In this document: piece after piece, positions 47,816-60,500 of the stretch
How positions within the stretch are numbered: the first letter of the stretch is position 1
Layout of the letters: each line of letters begins with the position of its first letter
Assembly: GCF_002288925.2 (NCBI RefSeq)
Contig: NW_022098000.1
Coordinates: 3,245,277 to 3,309,276, forward strand
Direction of reading: 5' to 3'
Source: Delphinapterus leucas
Taxonomy: Eukaryota > Chordata > Mammalia > Artiodactyla > Monodontidae
DNA: 64,000 nt
Notes under the pieces: generated by a model
What the model was told of the DNA's origin: nothing
Database searches by the model: none
What the model saw: the letters and a program-made list of their open reading frames with translations, nothing else
Program-made: the position numbers and the translations under genes

Positions 47816-50800
47816 TTAAATTCCATACATATATGTTAGCATACCATATTTGTCTTTCTCTTTCTGACTTACTTCATTCTGTATGACAGACTCTAGGTCT
47901 ATCCACCTCATTACAAATAGCTCAATTTCGTTTCTTTTTATGGCTGAGTAATATTCCATTGTATATATGTGCCACATCTTCTTTATCCATTCATCCGATG
48001 ATGGACACTTAGGTTGTTTCCATCTCCTGGCTATTGTAGATAGAGCTGCAATGAACATTTTGATACATGACTCTTCTAGAATTATGGTTTTCTCAGGGTA
48101 TATGCCCAGTAGTGGGATTGCTGGGTCATATGGTAGTTCTATTTGTAGTTTTTTAAGGAACCTCCATACTGTTCTCCACAGTGGCTGTATCAACTTACAT
48201 CCCCACTAACAGTGCAAGAGGGTTCCCTTTTCTCCACACCCTCTCCAGCATTTATTGTTCCTAGATTTTTTGATGATGGCCATTCTAACTGGTGTGAGAT
48301 GATATCTCATTGTAGTTTTGATTTGCATTTCTCTAATGATTAGTGATGTTGAGCATTTTTTCATGTGTTTGTTGGGAGTCTGTATATCTTCTTTGGAGAA
48401 ATGTCTATTTAGATATTCTGCCCATTTTTGGATTGGGTTGTTTGTTTTTTTGTTATTAAGCTGCATGAGCTGCTTATAAATTTTGGAGATTAAGCCTTTG
48501 TCAGTTGCTTCATTTGCAAACATTTTCTCCCATTCTGAGGGTTGTCTTTTGGTCTTGTTAATGGTTTCCTTTGCTGTGCAAAAGCTTTGAAGTTTCATTA
48601 GGTCCCATTTGTTTATTTTTGTTTTTATTTCCATTTCTCTAGGAGGTGGGTCAAAAAGGATCTTGCTGTGATTTATGTCATAGAGTGTCCTGCCTATGTT
48701 TTCCTCTAAGAGTTTGATAGTTTCTACCCTTACATTTAGGTCTTTAACCCATTTTGAGCTTATTTTTGTGTATGGTGTTAGGGAGTGATCTAAGTTCATA
48801 CTTTTACATGTACCTGTCCAGTTTTCCCAGCACCACTTATTGAAGAGGCTGTCCTTTCTCCACTGTACATTCCTGCCTCCTTTATCAAAGATAAGGTGTC
48901 CATATGTGCGTGGGTTTATCTCTGGGCTTTATATCCTGTTCCATTGGTCTATCTTTCTGTTTTTGTGTCACTACCATACTGTCTTGATTACTGAAGCTTT
49001 GTAGTATAGTCGAAGCCAGGGAGTCTGATTCCTCCAGCTCCGTTTTTCGTTCTCAAGATTGCTTTGGCTATTTGGGGTCTTTTGTGTTTCCATGCAAATT
49101 GTGAAATTTTTTGTTCTAGTTCTATGAAAACTGCCAGTGGTAGATTGATGGGGATTGTATTGAATCTGTAGATTGCTTTGGGTAGTAGAGTCATTTTCAC
49201 AATGCTGATTCTTCGAATCCAAGAAATGGCATATCTCTCCATCTATTTGTATCATCTTTAATTTCTTTCATCAGTGTCTTATAATTTTCTGCATACAGGT
49301 CTTTTGTCTCCTTAGGTAGGTTTATTCCTAGATATTTTATTCTTTTTGTTGCAGTAGTAAATGGGAGGGTTTTCTTGATTTCACTTTCAGATTTTTCATC
49401 ATTAGTGGATAGGAATGCCAGAGATTTCTGTGCATTAATTTTGTATCCTGCTACTTTACCAAGTTCATTGATTAGCTCTAGCAGTTTTCTGGTAGCATCT
49501 TTGGGATTCTCTATGTATAGTATCATGTTATCTGCAAACAGTGACAGCTTTACTTCTTCTTTTCCAATTTGGATTCCTTTTATTTCCTTTTCTTCTCTGA
49601 TTGCTGTGGCTAAAACTTCCAAAACTATGTTGAATAAGAGTGGTGAGTGGGCAATCTTGTCTTGTTCCTGATCTTAGTGGAAATGCTTTCAGATTTTCAC
49701 CATTGAGGACGATGTTGGATGTGCGTTTGTCATATATGGCCTTTATTATGTTGAGGAAAGTTCCCTCTATGCCTACTTTCTGCAGGGTTTTTATCATAAA
49801 TGGGTGTTGAATTTTGTCGAAAGCTTTCTCTGCACCTACTGGGATGATCATATGGTTTTTCTCCTTCAATTTCTTAATGTGGTGTATCACGTTGATTGTT
49901 TTGCGTATATTGAAGAATCCTTGCATTCCTGGAACAAACCCCACTTGATCATGGTGTATGATCCGTTTAATGTGCTGTTGGATTCTGTTTGCTAGTATTT
50001 TGTTGAGGGTTTTTGCATCTATGTTCATCAGTGATATTGGCCTGTAGTTTTCTTTCTTTGTGACATCCTTGTCTGGTTTTGGTATCAGGGTGATGATGGC
50101 CTCATAGAATGATTTTGGGAGTGTTCCTCCCTCTGCTATATTTCGGAAGAGTTTGAGAAGGATAGGTGTTAGCTCTTCTCTAAATGTTTGATAGAATTTG
50201 CCTGTAACGCCATCTGGTCCTGGGTTTTTTTTGTTTGTTGGAAGATTTTTATTCAGAGTTTCAATTTCAGTGCTTGTGATTGGTCTGGTCATATTTCCTA
50301 TTTCTTCCTGATTCAGTCTTGGCAGGTTGCGCATTTCTAAGAATTTGTCCATTTCTTCCAGGTTGTCCATTTTATTGGCATAGAGTTGCTTGTAGTAATC
50401 TCTCATGATCTTTTGTATTTCTGTAGTGTCAGTTGTTACTTCTCCTTTTTCATTTCTAATCCTATTGATTTGAGTCTTCTCCCTTTTCTCTTGATGAGTC
50501 TGGCTAATGGTTTATCAATTTTGTTTATCTTCTCAAAGAACCAGCTTTTAGTTTTATTGATCTTTGCTATTGTTTCCTTCATTTCTTTTCATTTATTTCT
50601 GATCTGATTTTTATGATTTCTTTCCTTCTGCTAACTTTGGGGTTTTTTTGTTCTTCTTTCTCTAATTGCTTTAGGTGCAAGGTTAGGTTGTTTATTCGAG
50701 GTGCTTCCTGTTTCTTAAGGTAGGATTGTATTGCTATAAACTTCCCTCTTAGAACTGCTTTTGCTGCATTCCATAGATTTTGGATCGTCGTGTCTCCATT

Positions 50801-51631
50801 GTCATTTGTTTCTAGGTATTTTTTAATTTCCTCTTTGATTTCTTCAGTGATCACTTCGTTATTAAGTAGTGTATTGTTTAGCCTCCATGTGTTTGTGTTT
50901 TTTACAGATCTTTTCCTGTAATTGATATCTAGTTTCATAGCGTTGTGTTCGGCAAAGATACTTGATACAATTTCGATTTTCTTAAATTTACCAAGGCTTG
51001 ATTTGTGACCCAAGATATGATCTATCCTGGAGAATGTTCCATGAGCACTTGAGAAAAATGTGTATTCTGTTCTTTTTGGATGGAATGTCGTATAAAGATC
51101 AATTAAGTCCATCTTGTTTAATGTATCATTTAAAGCTTGTGTTTCCTTATTTATTTTCATTTTGGATGATCTGTCCATTGGTGAAAGTGAGGTGTTAAAG
51201 TCCCCTAGTATGAATGTGTTACTGTCGATTTCCCATTTTATGGCTGTTAGTATTTGCCTTATGTATTGAGGTGCTCCTATGTTGGGTGCATAAATATTTA
51301 CAATTGTTATATCTTCTTCTTGTATTGATCCCTTGATCGTTATGTAGTGTCCTTCTTTGTCTCTTGTAATAGTCTTTATTTTAAAGTCTATTTTGTCTGA
51401 AATGAGAATTGCTACTCCAGCTTTCGTTTGGTTTCCATTTGCATGAAATATCTTTTTTCATCCCCTCACTTTCAGTCTGTATGTGTCTCTAGGTCTGAAG
51501 TGGGTCTCTTGTAGACAGCAAATATATGGGTCTTGTTTTTGTATCCATTCAGCCAATCTGTGTCTTTTGGTGGGAGCATTTAGTCCATTTACATTTAAGG
51601 TAATTATCGATATGTATGTTCCTATTCCCAT
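47816..51631 (-). pseudogene. L1 ORF2 (endonuclease / reverse transcriptase), multiply broken
   Basis: The start codon is at 51631-51629, with IITLNVNGLNAP typical of the endonuclease N-terminus. A TGA at 51460-51458 replaces a tryptophan after 57 codons. Further frameshifts split the rest into frames at 50579-51178, 49528-50406, 49197-49622, 48206-48799 and 47816-48193. Domains in order: endonuclease, reverse transcriptase ([13 protein letters not shown], 292-residue frame) and the C-terminal part. Key residues are damaged: the usual SDH of the endonuclease reads AEH (near 50950), the reverse-transcriptase motif-A aspartate is glycine (GAEKAFD, near 49838), and the FADD box reads FADN (near 49533). 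Confidence 0.93.
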
Positions 51632-51745
51632 GTTCTTAATTGTTTTGGGTTCGTTATTGTAGGTCTTTTCCTTCTCTTGTGTTTCTTGCCTAGAGAAGTT
51701 CCTTTAGCAGTTGTTGTAAAGCTGGTTTGGTGGTGCTGAACTCTC

Positions 51746-52581
51746 TCAGCTTTTGTTGTCTGTAAAGGTTTTAATTTCTCCATCAAATCTGAATGAGATC
51801 CTTGCTGGGGAGAGTAATCTTGGTTGCAGGTTTTTCTCCTTCATCACTTTAAATATGTCCTGCCAGTCCCTTCTGGCTTGCAGAGTTTCTGCTGAAAGAT
51901 CAGCTGTTAACCTTATGGGGATTCCCTTTTGTGTTATTTGTTGTTTTTCCCTTGCTGCTTTTAATATGTTTTCTTTGTATTTAATTTTTGACAGTTTGAT
52001 TAATATGTGTCTTGGTGTATTTCTCCTTGGATTTATCCTGTATGGGACTCTCTGTGCTTCCTGGACTTGATTAACTATTTCCTTCCCCATATTAGGGAAG
52101 TTTTCAACTATAATCACTTCAAATATTTTCTCAGTCCCTTTCTTTTTCTCTTCTTCTTCTGGAACCCCTATAATTCGAATGTTGGTTCGTTTAATGTTGT
52201 CCCAGAGGTCTCTGAGACTGTCCTCCGTTCTTTTCCTTCTTTTTTCTTTATTCTGCTCTGCAGTAGTTATTTGCACTATTTTATCTTCCAGGTCACTTTT
52301 CCATTTTTCTGCCTCAGTTATTCTGCTATTGATCCCATCTAGAGTAGTTTTAATTTCATTTATTGTGGTTTTCATCATTGCTTGTTCCATCTTTAGTTTT
52401 TCTAGGTCCTTGTTAAATGTTTCTTGCATTTTGTCTATTCTATTTCCAAGATTTTGGATCAACTTTAGTATCATTATTCTGAATTCTTTTTCAGGTAGAC
52501 TGCCTATTTCCTCTTCATTTGTTAGGTCTGGTGGGTTTTTATCTTGTCCTTCATCTGCGGTGTGTTTTTCTGTCTTCTCAT
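51746..52581 (-). pseudogene. L1 ORF1 (RNA-binding chaperone), frameshifted
   Basis: ORF1 proteins form trimers that coat L1 RNA. The start codon is at 52581-52579 and opens MRRQKNTPQMKDK. The frame stops after 19 codons, but the reading resumes one frame over with DLTNEEEIGSL and continues open to 51746. A single-base indel near 52526-52550 therefore breaks it. The main remaining frame holds a heptad-rich coiled coil (KLIQNLGNRIDKMQETF..., about the first 80 residues) and then the RNA-recognition-like and C-terminal regions (RIIGVPEEEE, ILIKLSKIKYKENILKAAR). Length matches the family once the indel is allowed for. Confidence 0.92.
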
Positions 52582-53117
52582 TTTGCTTATCTTACTGTGT
52601 TTGGGGTCTCCTTTTTGGAGGCTGCAGGTTCGTAGTTCCTGTTGTTTTTGGTGTCTGTCCCCAGTGTCTAAGGTTGGTTCAGTGGGTTGTGTAGGCTTCC
52701 TGGTGGAGGGGACTAGTGCCTGTGTTCTGGTGGATGAGGCTGGATCTTGTCTTTCTGGTGGGCAGGTCCACGTCTGGTGGTGTGTTTTCAGGGTCTGTGG
52801 ACTTATTGTGATTTTAGGCAGTGTCTCTGCTAATGGGTGGAGTTGTGTTCCTGTCTTACTAGTTGTTTGGCGTAGGTTGTTCAGCACTGTAGCTTGCTGG
52901 TCGTTGAGTGAAGCTGGGTTCTGGTGTTGAGATGGAGATCTCTGGGAGATTTTTGCCGTTTGATATTCTGTGGAGCTGGGAGATCTCTTGTGAACCAGTG
53001 TCCTGAAGTTGACTCTCCCACCTCAGAGGCACAGCACTGACTCCTGGCTGCAGCACCAAGAGCCTTTCATCCACACGGCTCAGAATAAAAGGGAGAAAAA
53101 GTAGAAAGAAAGAATTA

Positions 53118-53217
53118 GTAGAAATAGAAAGAAAGAAAGAAAGAAAGAAGGGAGGGAGGGAAAGAGGGAGGGAGGGAGGAAGGAAGGAAGGATGGAGGGA
53201 AGGAAGAAAAAAAGAAA
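53118..53217. repeat. Purine tract (GAAA)n/(GGGA)n/(GGAA)n inside the L1 5'UTR
   Basis: About 100 bases of GAAA, GGGA and GGAA units next to unit A. A shorter version precedes unit B, so the tract appears to belong to the repeated module. Confidence 0.93.
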
Positions 53218-53462
53218 GAAGATAAAGTAAAATAAGATAAAATATAATAAAGTTATTAAAGTAAAAAAATAATTATTAAGAGAAAAAAATTTAAAAAACG
53301 GACGGATAGAGCCCTAGGACAAACGGTGGAAGCAAAGCTCTACAGACAAAAATCTCACATAGAAGCATGCACATACACACTCACAAAAAGAGGAAAAGGG
53401 GAAAATATCATAAATCTTGCTCTCAAAGTCCACCTCCTCAATTTGTGATGATTCATTGTCTA
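53218..53462 (-). repeat. L1 5'UTR duplicated unit A
   Basis: Runs from 'gaagataaagtaaaataaga' to 'tgatgattcattgtcta' and aligns along its length with 53486-53712, sharing 'gctctcaaagtccacctcct' and 'cacatacacactca'. Confidence 0.93.
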
Positions 53463-53485
53463 AAGGAGGGAAGGAAAGAAAGAAC

Positions 53486-53712
53486 GAAGATAAAGTAAAA
53501 TAAAATAAAGTTATTAAAATAAAAAGTAATTATTAAGAAAAAACAAAAACGGACAGATAGAACCCCCGGACAAATGGTGGAAGCAGAGCTATACAGACAA
53601 AATCTCACACAGAAGCATACACATACACACTCATAAAAAAATGAAAAGGGGAAAAAATCATAAATCTTGCTCTCAAAGTCCACCTCCTTAATTTGGGATG
53701 ATTCGTTGTCTA
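53486..53712 (-). repeat. L1 5'UTR duplicated unit B
   Basis: Second copy of the unit, period 268 bp including a purine-rich spacer at 53463-53485. Confidence 0.93.
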
Positions 53713-54890
53713 TTCATGTATTCCACAGATGCAGGGTACATCAAATTGATTGTGGAGCTTTAATCCTCTGTTTCTGAGGCTGCTGGGAGAGATTTCCCTT
53801 TCTCTTCTTTGTTCTCACAGCTCCCAGGGGCTCAGCTTTGGATTTGGCCCCACCTCTGTGTGTAGGTCGTCGGAGGGCATCTGTTCTTCGCTCAGACAGG
53901 ACGGGGTTAAAGGAGCACCTGACTTGGGAGCTCTAGCTCACTCAGGCCAGGGGGAGGGAGGGGCACGGAGTGCGGGGTGATCCTGCGGTGGCAGAGGCCG
54001 GCGTAACGTTGCACCAGCCTGAGGCACGCCATGCGTTCTCCCGGGGGAGTTTTTCCTGGTTCCCGGGATCCTGGCAGTAGCGGGCTGCACAGGCTCTCCG
54101 GAAGGGGGGTGTGGATAGTGACCTGTGCTGGCACACAGGCTTCTTGGTGGCGGCAGTAGCAGCCTTAGCGTCTCATGCCTGTCTCTGGGGTCCACGCTTT
54201 TAGTCGCGACTCAGGCCTGTCTCTGGAGCTCCTTTAAGCAGCGCTCTTAAATCCCCTCTCCTCACGCACCAGGAAACAAAGAGGGAAGAAAAAGCCTCTT
54301 GCCTCTTTGGCAGGTCCAGACTTTTACCTGGATTCCCTCTCGGCCAGCCGTGGTGCACTAACCCCCCACAGGCTGTGTTCACGCCGCCAACCCCAGTCCT
54401 CTCCCTGCGCTCCAACCGAAGCCCGAGCCTCAGCTCCCAACCCCGCCCGCCCCGGCGGGTGAGCAGACAAGCCTCTCGGGCTGCCGAGTGCCGGTCGGCA
54501 CCGATCCTCTGTGCGGGAATCTCTCCTATTTGCCCCCTGCACCCCTGTTGCTGTGCTCTCCTCCGTGGCCCCGAAGCTTTCCCCCTCCGCCACCCGCAGT
54601 CTCCGCCCGTGAAGGGGTTTCCTAGTGTATGGAAACCTTTCCTCCTTCACAGCTCCCTCCCACTGGTGCAAGTCCAGTCTCTATCCTTTTGTCTCTGTTT
54701 TTTCTTTTTTCTTTTGCCCTACCCAGGTACGTGGGGGGGTTTCTTGCCTTTTGGGAGTTCTGAGGTCTTCTGCCAGTGTTCAGTAGGTGTTCTGTAGGAG
54801 TTGTTCCACGTATAGATATATTTCTGGTGTATCTGTGGGGAGGAAGGTGATCTCCGCGTCTTACTCTTCCACCATCTTCCTGGAAGCCTC

Positions 54891-54905
54891 CATGAACGCA
54901 TTCTT
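54891..54905. repeat. Target-site duplication of the large L1, right
   Basis: catgaacgcattctt, the partner of 47430-47444. Confidence 0.93.
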
Positions 54906-55640
54906 AATTCTTTCACTGGTTTGCCAGCATTTTGCCTTTCTCAATTCTACCTGTCCCAATTGATGCTTCCTCCTACCACCTTAATGTTAAAAATATAGAA
55001 CACAATAGGTGTGTGTGTGTGTGTGTGTAAAAATGTGAGGACCAGAATTTCAGTTTCCCCACCTTTTCCTATTTTACAATTTAGTTCAAAGACAGAGCAT
55101 ATAAAGAAGCATGAGTATTAGTGTCTCAAGAGGGGACTATTTTTAGTCTTCAAATTTACTTGAAGGTTTTACAACTAAGCTCAGCAACCACGTTTTGAGA
55201 TGGCATTTTTCCTGACAGTCCCTCGTTTTCAAAGCTTTTATGCATTCCTGGTGGCTCCTCGCGTGAATTCCCATGCCTTTCCAGCCAGTGGACCCAATGA
55301 AAGATGCATTCATTGCAAGGAGACAAGGAAGTTGCTTTCATTTGTACCCACTGCTCTCAGAAATTGACTTACAAGTATTTATGTTGATTTTAATAAAATA
55401 TTAGTGACAGTGGCAGTGGAATATGATATGACAGATAAATTTAGGATATGGAAGAGAGATGAAAATTAAAAGAGGATAATTATCAATTGATCTTGTTTCT
55501 CTGAGAAACCACTAATTCTTAAATTTTAGACAGCTCTTTGATTTTGAAAGTGGGATGCTCTACTCAATGTGAAAACCTCATCATGATGCACAACTGCTTC
55601 ACACCCTCCATGGATTCACTTTGCATTTAAGGGAAACAGT
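54906..55640. other. Unassigned intronic sequence with (GT)n
   Basis: A (GT)n tract of about 10 units lies at 55008-55028. No gene evidence in the rest. Confidence 0.5.
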
Positions 55641-56112
55641 TCAAAATGTAACATACCTCATGGGGTCCTGCTACCTCCCTGTAGCTCCTGCTCTTCCTCC
55701 TCTTCCTCCCTCACTCCTTCACTGACCTTCCTTCTGTTCCTAGAACAAGCAAACTTGCTCCATCCACAGAGGAAAGTTTGGTTCCCCGTTCCTGGCAAGG
55801 ATGGCTCCTTCACATTCCTTCAAGTGTCAGCTCACAGGTCATCCTTTCAGATGCCTTCTCTGAGCTCCAAATTGAAAGCAGCTCTTCCTCTGCTCCTGGC
55901 CCAAGTTTACATTATTGTTTTCATTACTTTATAGCACCCACCACTATCTGAAATGATCTCACTCAATCATATATTTAAAACCTGGCACATAAACTCCACG
56001 AAAGCAGATTCCTTATCTAGCTTATCTGGGTCACTTCTGAATTCCCAGCACCTAAAAGAGTATCTGTCACATAATAGGTACTTGATAAATGTTTGTCATT
56101 GAATGAATAGAG
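55640..56112 (+). mobile_element. L2 (LINE2) 3' end
   Basis: 'ttccttctgttcctagaaca', 'caagtgtcagctcacaggtc', 'atccttt', 'atagcacccaccactatctg', 'aattcccagcacctaaaaga' and the terminal 'aaatgtttgtcattgaatga' follow the L2 3' end in order over about 470 bases. Confidence 0.88.
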
Positions 56113-57529
56113 TGGAAAGAATTCTGGAGTGAGAGAACCTGAGTGTAAGTTGTGAGTCTGTTTCTTAGAGGCAAGCCGTGTTCTCTAAGTCAGCCTTATT
56201 TTCCTCGAACACTTGCTGAGATTAAATGACATAGTGTTCTCTCACACACTGTACATTGTAAACGTTCCTTATCACAATAATCCTATGAGGCCGTAGAATA
56301 TGGATTATTGTCTCTGTAGTTGAAAGGAAGATTACAGATCACCAGTTTCATCTCCTTTTTTTTTGAACACTAGAACACTATAAGAAAGTGGGTTGGGAGC
56401 AGTGTTAAATCTGTAATCTGGATTGCCTGGTGGATGGATAGTTAGTCTAGTATATATTCCTCATTAGCAGGTGAGCTCAGTTTAAATTCCTACATTCCTA
56501 CATTTTGTTAAAAGTAATTTCCTTTTTCATTATCCACGAAGAGCTCTTTATTTAGCATTAAAAAGTTAAAATTTTCCAAAACAGAATTTTCTATGTTGAA
56601 AGATGGCATATGTTCCTATATTCCTTAGAGGCCTTCATTCAAATGAACGATCTTAGGTGGTAAACCAAACCTACTGAATCAGAATGTGCATTTTAATGAA
56701 TTTCTAACAGATTTGTATGCATATTAACATTTGAAAATTGGGGATGCTAAGGTTGCCTGACTACTCTCTGAGTAGCCAATCTTTAGAAATTTTTGATTGT
56801 AGAGATTCTCTGAGTTATGCTTTCCTATTTGGGGTTGCTAACTTACTTCTCTACCGGGGGAATAGGAGTTTCTTTTTTTTTTTCTTTTCTTATTTCTGCA
56901 TTGCCTTATACCAGAATTTCTAGAACTTTGGTGGACATTAGCTTATGGGAAGCTTTTTACTTTATTTTATTTTAAATGTTTGGCCCTTTCCTTGCCCTGC
57001 AATCTGAAGCTAATGGGTAGGGCTAAGGCATCCATATGTTTAACAAGTTCCCCAGGTGATTAAAGTAAATGGTAAAACTTGATATGCCTCAGTTTATATG
57101 CATCGTGCATAAGCATATGTACAATTAAATAGCCGTAAAATATATTTATGAAGTATATGAGTTATGTTTCAGTGGTGAGGTAACATGGTGGCAGTATTTA
57201 TTTAATGCCCTTTTCATATGGTCTACATTAATGATATAGAATATAATACAATCTAGAATATAATACAAGTAAACAATTCACTTTAGCCCAAGGATTCTGA
57301 AGGAATTAGATACTATATAGAAATAATGAGGATATTTTTTGCAGAGGAGCAGAATAACTTAATTTTGAGGCTTTTGGGGAGGAAATTAGTCAGTATTTAT
57401 TAGTACACATAGTTGCCATAAAACAGTACATCCTGGTACTGCTTCTCACTGACATCTTTTGACCTTTATAGCTCTTTGTCCAGAGGGCTAGCCTAATTTA
57501 AAAACTGACAATGATGATTTTGGACTTAC
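56113..57529. other. Unassigned intronic sequence
   Basis: The start (56140-56330) may be a weak MIR. A T-run lies at 56871-56884. No gene evidence. Confidence 0.4.
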
Positions 57530-60500
57530 TGTTTTTCACTGAGATATAAATTATATACAACAGTTTATATAGTTTTTAAGCCTTCAGCCTAAGGCCTTAG
57601 ACAAATTTATGCACACCAATATCATCACTGCAAATGTAGACTATTTCTAACACCCAGTAAGTTTATTTGTGCCACATTCCAGTTGACTTCTCCCATCAAG
57701 AGCAAATGTTTCCTGATTTCTAACACTGCAGATTAGTTTTCTATCTTGGGACTCTGTATACCTGAAATCATGCTCTGTGTATTCTTTTGTGTTTGGCTCC
57801 TTTCATTAAATAGAATGTATTTAAAGTTATTCATGTTGTTGGGTATAAAGAAAGTTTATTATTTTTTTGTTGCTCTCTTCCATTATGTGAATATAACCAC
57901 ACAACTTGTTTATCCAATATTTTTCTGTGGATAGCATTTGAGTTATTTTTAGTTTGGAGTTATTATGAATAAAACTACTATAAACACTGTTAAAGTTTTT
58001 TTGTTGGCACATGTTTTCATTTCTCTAGGTTATATACTTAGCAGAAGGATTACTAGTCATAGTTTAATTTTGTAGGAAACTGAACCTAACACTTCTCTGA
58101 AGGGGTTACATCATTTTTCACTCTGACCAAAAATGTATGAGTTCCAATTTCTCCACATAGCCTCATAAACATTTGATACTGTTTTAGCCATTTTAATTTT
58201 AATTAATTTTGGCCATTTTAGTGGGTGTGAAATGATATCTTATTGTGGTTTTAGCATACACTTCTCTGATGACTAATGATGAGGACCATTTAATATGCTT
58301 ATTGGCCATTTCTGGATTTCCTTAAGTAATAATTTAAAAAGTCTGTTGAAGACCTTTACTCATTTAAAAAATTGGATTGTTTTCTTTTTTATTGTTGATT
58401 TGTAGGAGTATTAAAAAATATATAATCTTTATGAGAGTCATTTTTGTAAGTATTTTATTCTGAATATTGACTTATTTTCTTAATGGTATCTTTTAATTTT
58501 GGTGAAATCTAATGTGTATCTATTTTTAAAGTTGATAGTGTTTTTTGTGTCCTAAGAAATTTTGCCTAATCCCAAGGTTGTGAAAATAATCTCATGTTTT
58601 CTTCTAGAAGCCTTATAGTTTTAGCTTTTATACTTAGACATATGCTTCGTCTAATTTTTGCATATGGAATGAGATGGGGTCAAGGTTAATTTTATTGTTT
58701 ATCCCGTTGATCCAGCACCATTTATTGAATTTCCTTTCCTATTCAATTACCTTGACACTTTTATTGCAAATCAACTGACCATGTAAGTGTGGGTCTATTT
58801 CTGAACTCTATTGTGTTCCATTTAACATATTTATCCCTACACCAATACACACTTTCTTGATTCCTGTAGCTAGATGACTGTAAGTCAAAATCAGATAGTA
58901 TAAAGTCTCTCATTTAGTTCTTCTCAATCATGATTGTTTTTTATGCAGATTGTTCTTCTTCATTAAGATTGTTCTTCTAATTCAAAATCATTTGCATTTT
59001 ATAAGAATTTTAGAATGAGTTTGTCAGTTTCTTTTAGAAATCTGCTGGGATTTTGATTGGGATTGTGTTGAATCCTTAGATCAATTTGAGGATAAAGATG
59101 GAACCAATATTGAGTCTTTTAACCCATGAATGTAGATTTCTCCACTTATTTGCTTTCTTTAATTTCTCTCAACAATGCATTATATATTTTAGTGTAGAGG
59201 TCTTTCACATTTTTCATTCACTTTATTTCTAAGTTTATGATGCTTTGATACTATTGAATATATTATATCCCCCCCACCATTTTGTTGCTATTATATAGAA
59301 ACACTTAAAAAAAAAACTATTAACCTTGTGTCCTGTGACCTTGCTGAATTCACTTATTAGTTCTAATAGTGTTTTGGTAGATTTCAAATTTCTATGTAGA
59401 TAATCATGTTGTCTGTAAATAATTAAAGTTTTATTTCTTCCTTTATAGTCTTTATTTCTTACTTTGAATATGGCACTGGCTAGGACTTCCTATACGTTTT
59501 TGAATAGAAGTGATGTGAGAATATATCCTTAACTTTTTACTGATTTGGGGGAAAAAGCATTCAGTCTTTTACCACTTAATGTGATCTAAGCTGTAGACTT
59601 TTCATAGCATTTTATTTTGGCCTCATACTAAAAGTTGAGAAGAGTTCCCTCTTCTTCTATTTTCATTTAATGTTATTTCATAAAAATGTTTGATTATTAT
59701 TTTTTTCCTTAAATGTTTGTAGAAATTACTGGTGAAACTATCTGGCACTGGAGTTTTCTTTGTGGGAAAATTTTTGGTTAAAAATTCTATTTCTTTAATA
59801 ATTTCAGTTTAGACCAGTTTCAATAAATAGTTTATCTTAAGACTTTGTCCATTTCATCTGTCTGCTTATTATCCTTTTAAGGTCTGTAGGCTCTGTAGTG
59901 GAATCTCCTGTTTCAATATTGACTTAGGTAATTTACATTTTCTGTCTTATTTCTTGATTATTCTTGCTAGGATTTATAAGCATATTTATTTGTTCAAGGA
60001 ATTAACTCTTTAATTTTATTGTTTTTCAATTTTTTAACTCATTGATTATAATTTTCTTTCTTTCTTTTTTTCTTCTTCTTTTTACTCTTTAGTTTTAATT
60101 TGTTGTTCTTTCTCTATTTTCTTAAGGTGGAAGCCTAGATATTGATTTTTCATTTTTCTTCTTTTCTAGTATATGGTTTTAAAGCCAAAATTTCTCTCTT
60201 AGTAGTGCTTTAGCTGTATCATAAAATTTTGATTTTTTAAAACAATTATTGATCAGTTGAAATATTTAAAAATTTCCCCTCTGATATTTTTTTAAATCAT
60301 AGATTATTTAGAAGTATACTGGTTAATTCCAAGGATTTTGGGATTTTCTTCCTTTTCTAATTAATACCATTTAGGTCAAAGAACATAATCTGCATGATTT
60401 CATTTCTTTGGAATTTGAATCTTGTTTTTTCTCCAGCATATGGTCTATTTTGATGACTTTCATATGCATTACAAAAGAATATATATTCTGCTGTTGTTAG

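Larger units (their letters stand above)
47445..54890 (-). mobile_element. Nearly full-length L1 retrotransposon (about 7.4 kb)
   Basis: On the minus strand, in order: a CpG-rich 5'UTR (from 54890), ORF1 (from 52581), ORF2 (51631 to 47816), a 3'UTR and an A-tail (a T-run at 47443-47454 on this strand). Its flanks catgaacccattctt (47430-47444) and catgaacgcattctt (54891-54905) are a 15-bp target-site duplication with one mismatch, so both ends are original. In family terms it encoded its own mobilisation machinery: an RNA-binding ORF1 protein and an endonuclease/reverse transcriptase. Both frames are broken, so it is dead. It lies antisense within the proposed COL21A1 intron. Confidence 0.96.
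52582..54890 (-). promoter_or_regulatory. L1 5'UTR / internal promoter
   Basis: The first ~1.1 kb of the element (54890 to about 53740) is CpG-rich. Near its start a ccaccatctt stretch (54870-54879) resembles the YY1 site that helps set L1 initiation. Next come two copies of a ~245-bp unit separated by purine-rich simple repeats, then about 450 bp before ORF1. It is more than 2.3 kb long. Open frames through it (54375-54797 and others) are not genes. Confidence 0.85.

Noticed and set aside
53118..53217. CRISPR-like or satellite array
   Set aside because: Tetranucleotide purine simple repeat without spacers, inside an L1.
54375..54797. 140-residue GC-rich frame
   Set aside because: Lies wholly in the L1 5'UTR and reads antisense to the element.
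53740..54890. CpG island as a second host promoter
   Set aside because: It is the 5'UTR of the large L1, inside the target-site duplication.
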